DNA from: Anaeromyces robustus | Taxonomy: Eukaryota > Neocallimastigomycota > Neocallimastigomycetes > Neocallimastigales > Neocallimastigaceae | Length of the DNA: 64,000 nt | Direction of reading: 5' to 3' | NCBI GenBank assembly: GCA_002104895.1 | Contig: MCFG01000177.1 | Coordinates: forward strand, 31,001 to 95,000 | In this document: piece after piece, positions 63,087 through 64,000 of the stretch | Layout of the letters: each line of letters begins with the position of its first letter | Position numbering within the stretch: position 1 is the stretch's first letter | Translations under genes and position numbers: made by a program | The notes under the pieces: generated by a model | Seen by the model: only the letters and a program-made list of their open reading frames with translations | What the model was told of the DNA's origin: nothing | The model's database searches: none

Positions 63087-64000
63087 TATTATTATTATTA
63101 TTAATTTGGTCTAATTCTACTTGTTGTTGATACATTTGATATGGATATTCATTAGGATTATTAATCATTGAAGAAAAAAGATGATGTGATGGTGATTGAA
63201 GTTCTTGTTGATAATTCATATGTTTTAATATATCAAATTCAGGTGTCGGTGATGAAAAATAAAGTTGTTGATGTTGTAAATATCTATTATTATTATTTAG
63301 AGTAGTAGTAGTATTAATATTAGTATTAGTAGTTGTAGTTGTTGTAGTATTAACATTATTATTATTATTATTATTATTTATTAAATTATCGAGATTATCT
63401 TCACTACTACTACTACCACCATAATCTTCATTACTACTACTATTGGTATCATTATCATAATTTTTTTGAGATAGGAAAGGTGAGGTATAATTTGTATTTG
63501 TATTTGTATTTGTATTTGCATTTGTATTTGTATTTGATAATATTGTTTGAAATGATTGATTATTTTGATTATTATTATTTTGATTATTATTATTTTGATT
63601 ATTATTATTTTGATTATTATTATTATTATTAAATAATTTTAAAGAAGGGTTCAATTGTTGTTGTTGTATCTGTTGTTGTTGTTGTTGTTGTTGAGATGAT
63701 AATGATGGAGGGGATGATGATTTAATAAATTTTTGTGAAATTAATAAAGAATTTTTATTATTTGAATTATTTAGTTTACTACTATTACTACTACTACTAC
63801 TACTATTATTATTATTATTATTGTTATTGTTGTTGTTGTTGTTATTACTAAATAAATGAGGACTTTCTATATCACTATTATTATCATCTTCATGAATTAA
63901 ATTTTTTGTATTTGTTATTAATTCTTGAGTTTGAATTTTAGATTGTAATTTCTTTTTCTTTTTTGACTCTGCAATAGATATAAATTTTTCCCATTGTACT
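62905..64000 (-). CDS. Asn/Gln-rich protein, C-terminal part (runs off window)
   Basis: The frame is open from the window edge (64000) to the stop at 62905, giving about 365 residues; the start lies beyond the window. It begins in ordinary sequence (QWEKFISIAESKKKKKLQSK), probably the end of a helical or basic domain, then turns into poly-Asn, poly-Ser, poly-Gln and Thr-Asn repeats with short acidic and hydrophobic patches (EVFLEARQELD). Such tails are common in regulatory proteins of AT-rich fungi. The function cannot be named without the missing N-terminal part. Confidence 0.8.

Overview
The window is about 85% A+T and looks like nuclear DNA of an anaerobic gut fungus (Neocallimastigomycota; Piromyces, Neocallimastix and Anaeromyces are typical genera). 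The signs are very AT-rich intergenic DNA full of homopolymers and microsatellites, short GT/AG introns, Asn/Ser/Gln-rich proteins, a ruminal-bacteria-like family CE1 esterase with a Thr/Lys-rich tail, and a divergent ankyrin-repeat protein of the kind expanded in these fungi. The organism call is inferred from content; no rRNA or mitochondrial marker is present.

Layout. 1-10975 is gene-poor AT-rich DNA. 10976-17077 (+) encodes a 2033-residue RhoGAP protein. 18694-21307 (+) is a seven-exon CDK5RAP3 (C53/LZAP) homologue of 450 aa. 22254-24722 (-) is a seven-exon CDK1/Cdc2 kinase of 315 aa, convergent with it. 25380-32520 is a tandem array of eight U4 spliceosomal snRNA genes, all on +, each with a TATA-like box 40-47 bp upstream. 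33687-35663 (-) is a secreted CE1 (feruloyl/acetyl xylan esterase-like) enzyme. 38710-41149 (-) is an ankyrin-repeat gene with a homopolymer frameshift near its 3' end, and 42245-43620 (+) holds a decayed ankyrin-type pseudogene. 49904-52345 (+) encodes a single-pass membrane protein with a Pro-rich ectodomain. 57107-58709 (+) is a two-exon gene for a tail-anchored CBM48 (glycogen-binding-like) protein with a long Glu/Arg/Lys helix spacer. 62905-64000 (-) is the 3' part of an Asn/Gln-rich protein gene running off the window.

The most notable object is the U4 array. The RNA cores are near identical and stand out from the AT-rich spacers. A 57-bp block upstream of the TATA box occurs in both orientations, in the order inverted-forward-forward-inverted-forward-forward-inverted over copies 2 to 8. 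With shared point differences between copies 2/5 and 4/7, this suggests growth of the array by copying three-unit blocks. Copies 6 and 7 carry changes in functionally important parts of U4, and the long spacer between copies 2 and 3 looks like the scar of a lost copy. The other strong candidate is the CBM48 / charged-helix / tail-anchor protein, whose layout suggests tethering of glycogen to a membrane.

The protein genes do not form a pathway together; they are ordinary monocistronic eukaryotic genes. All splice sites were read by eye, and every intron chain given keeps the reading frame and ends at a stop.
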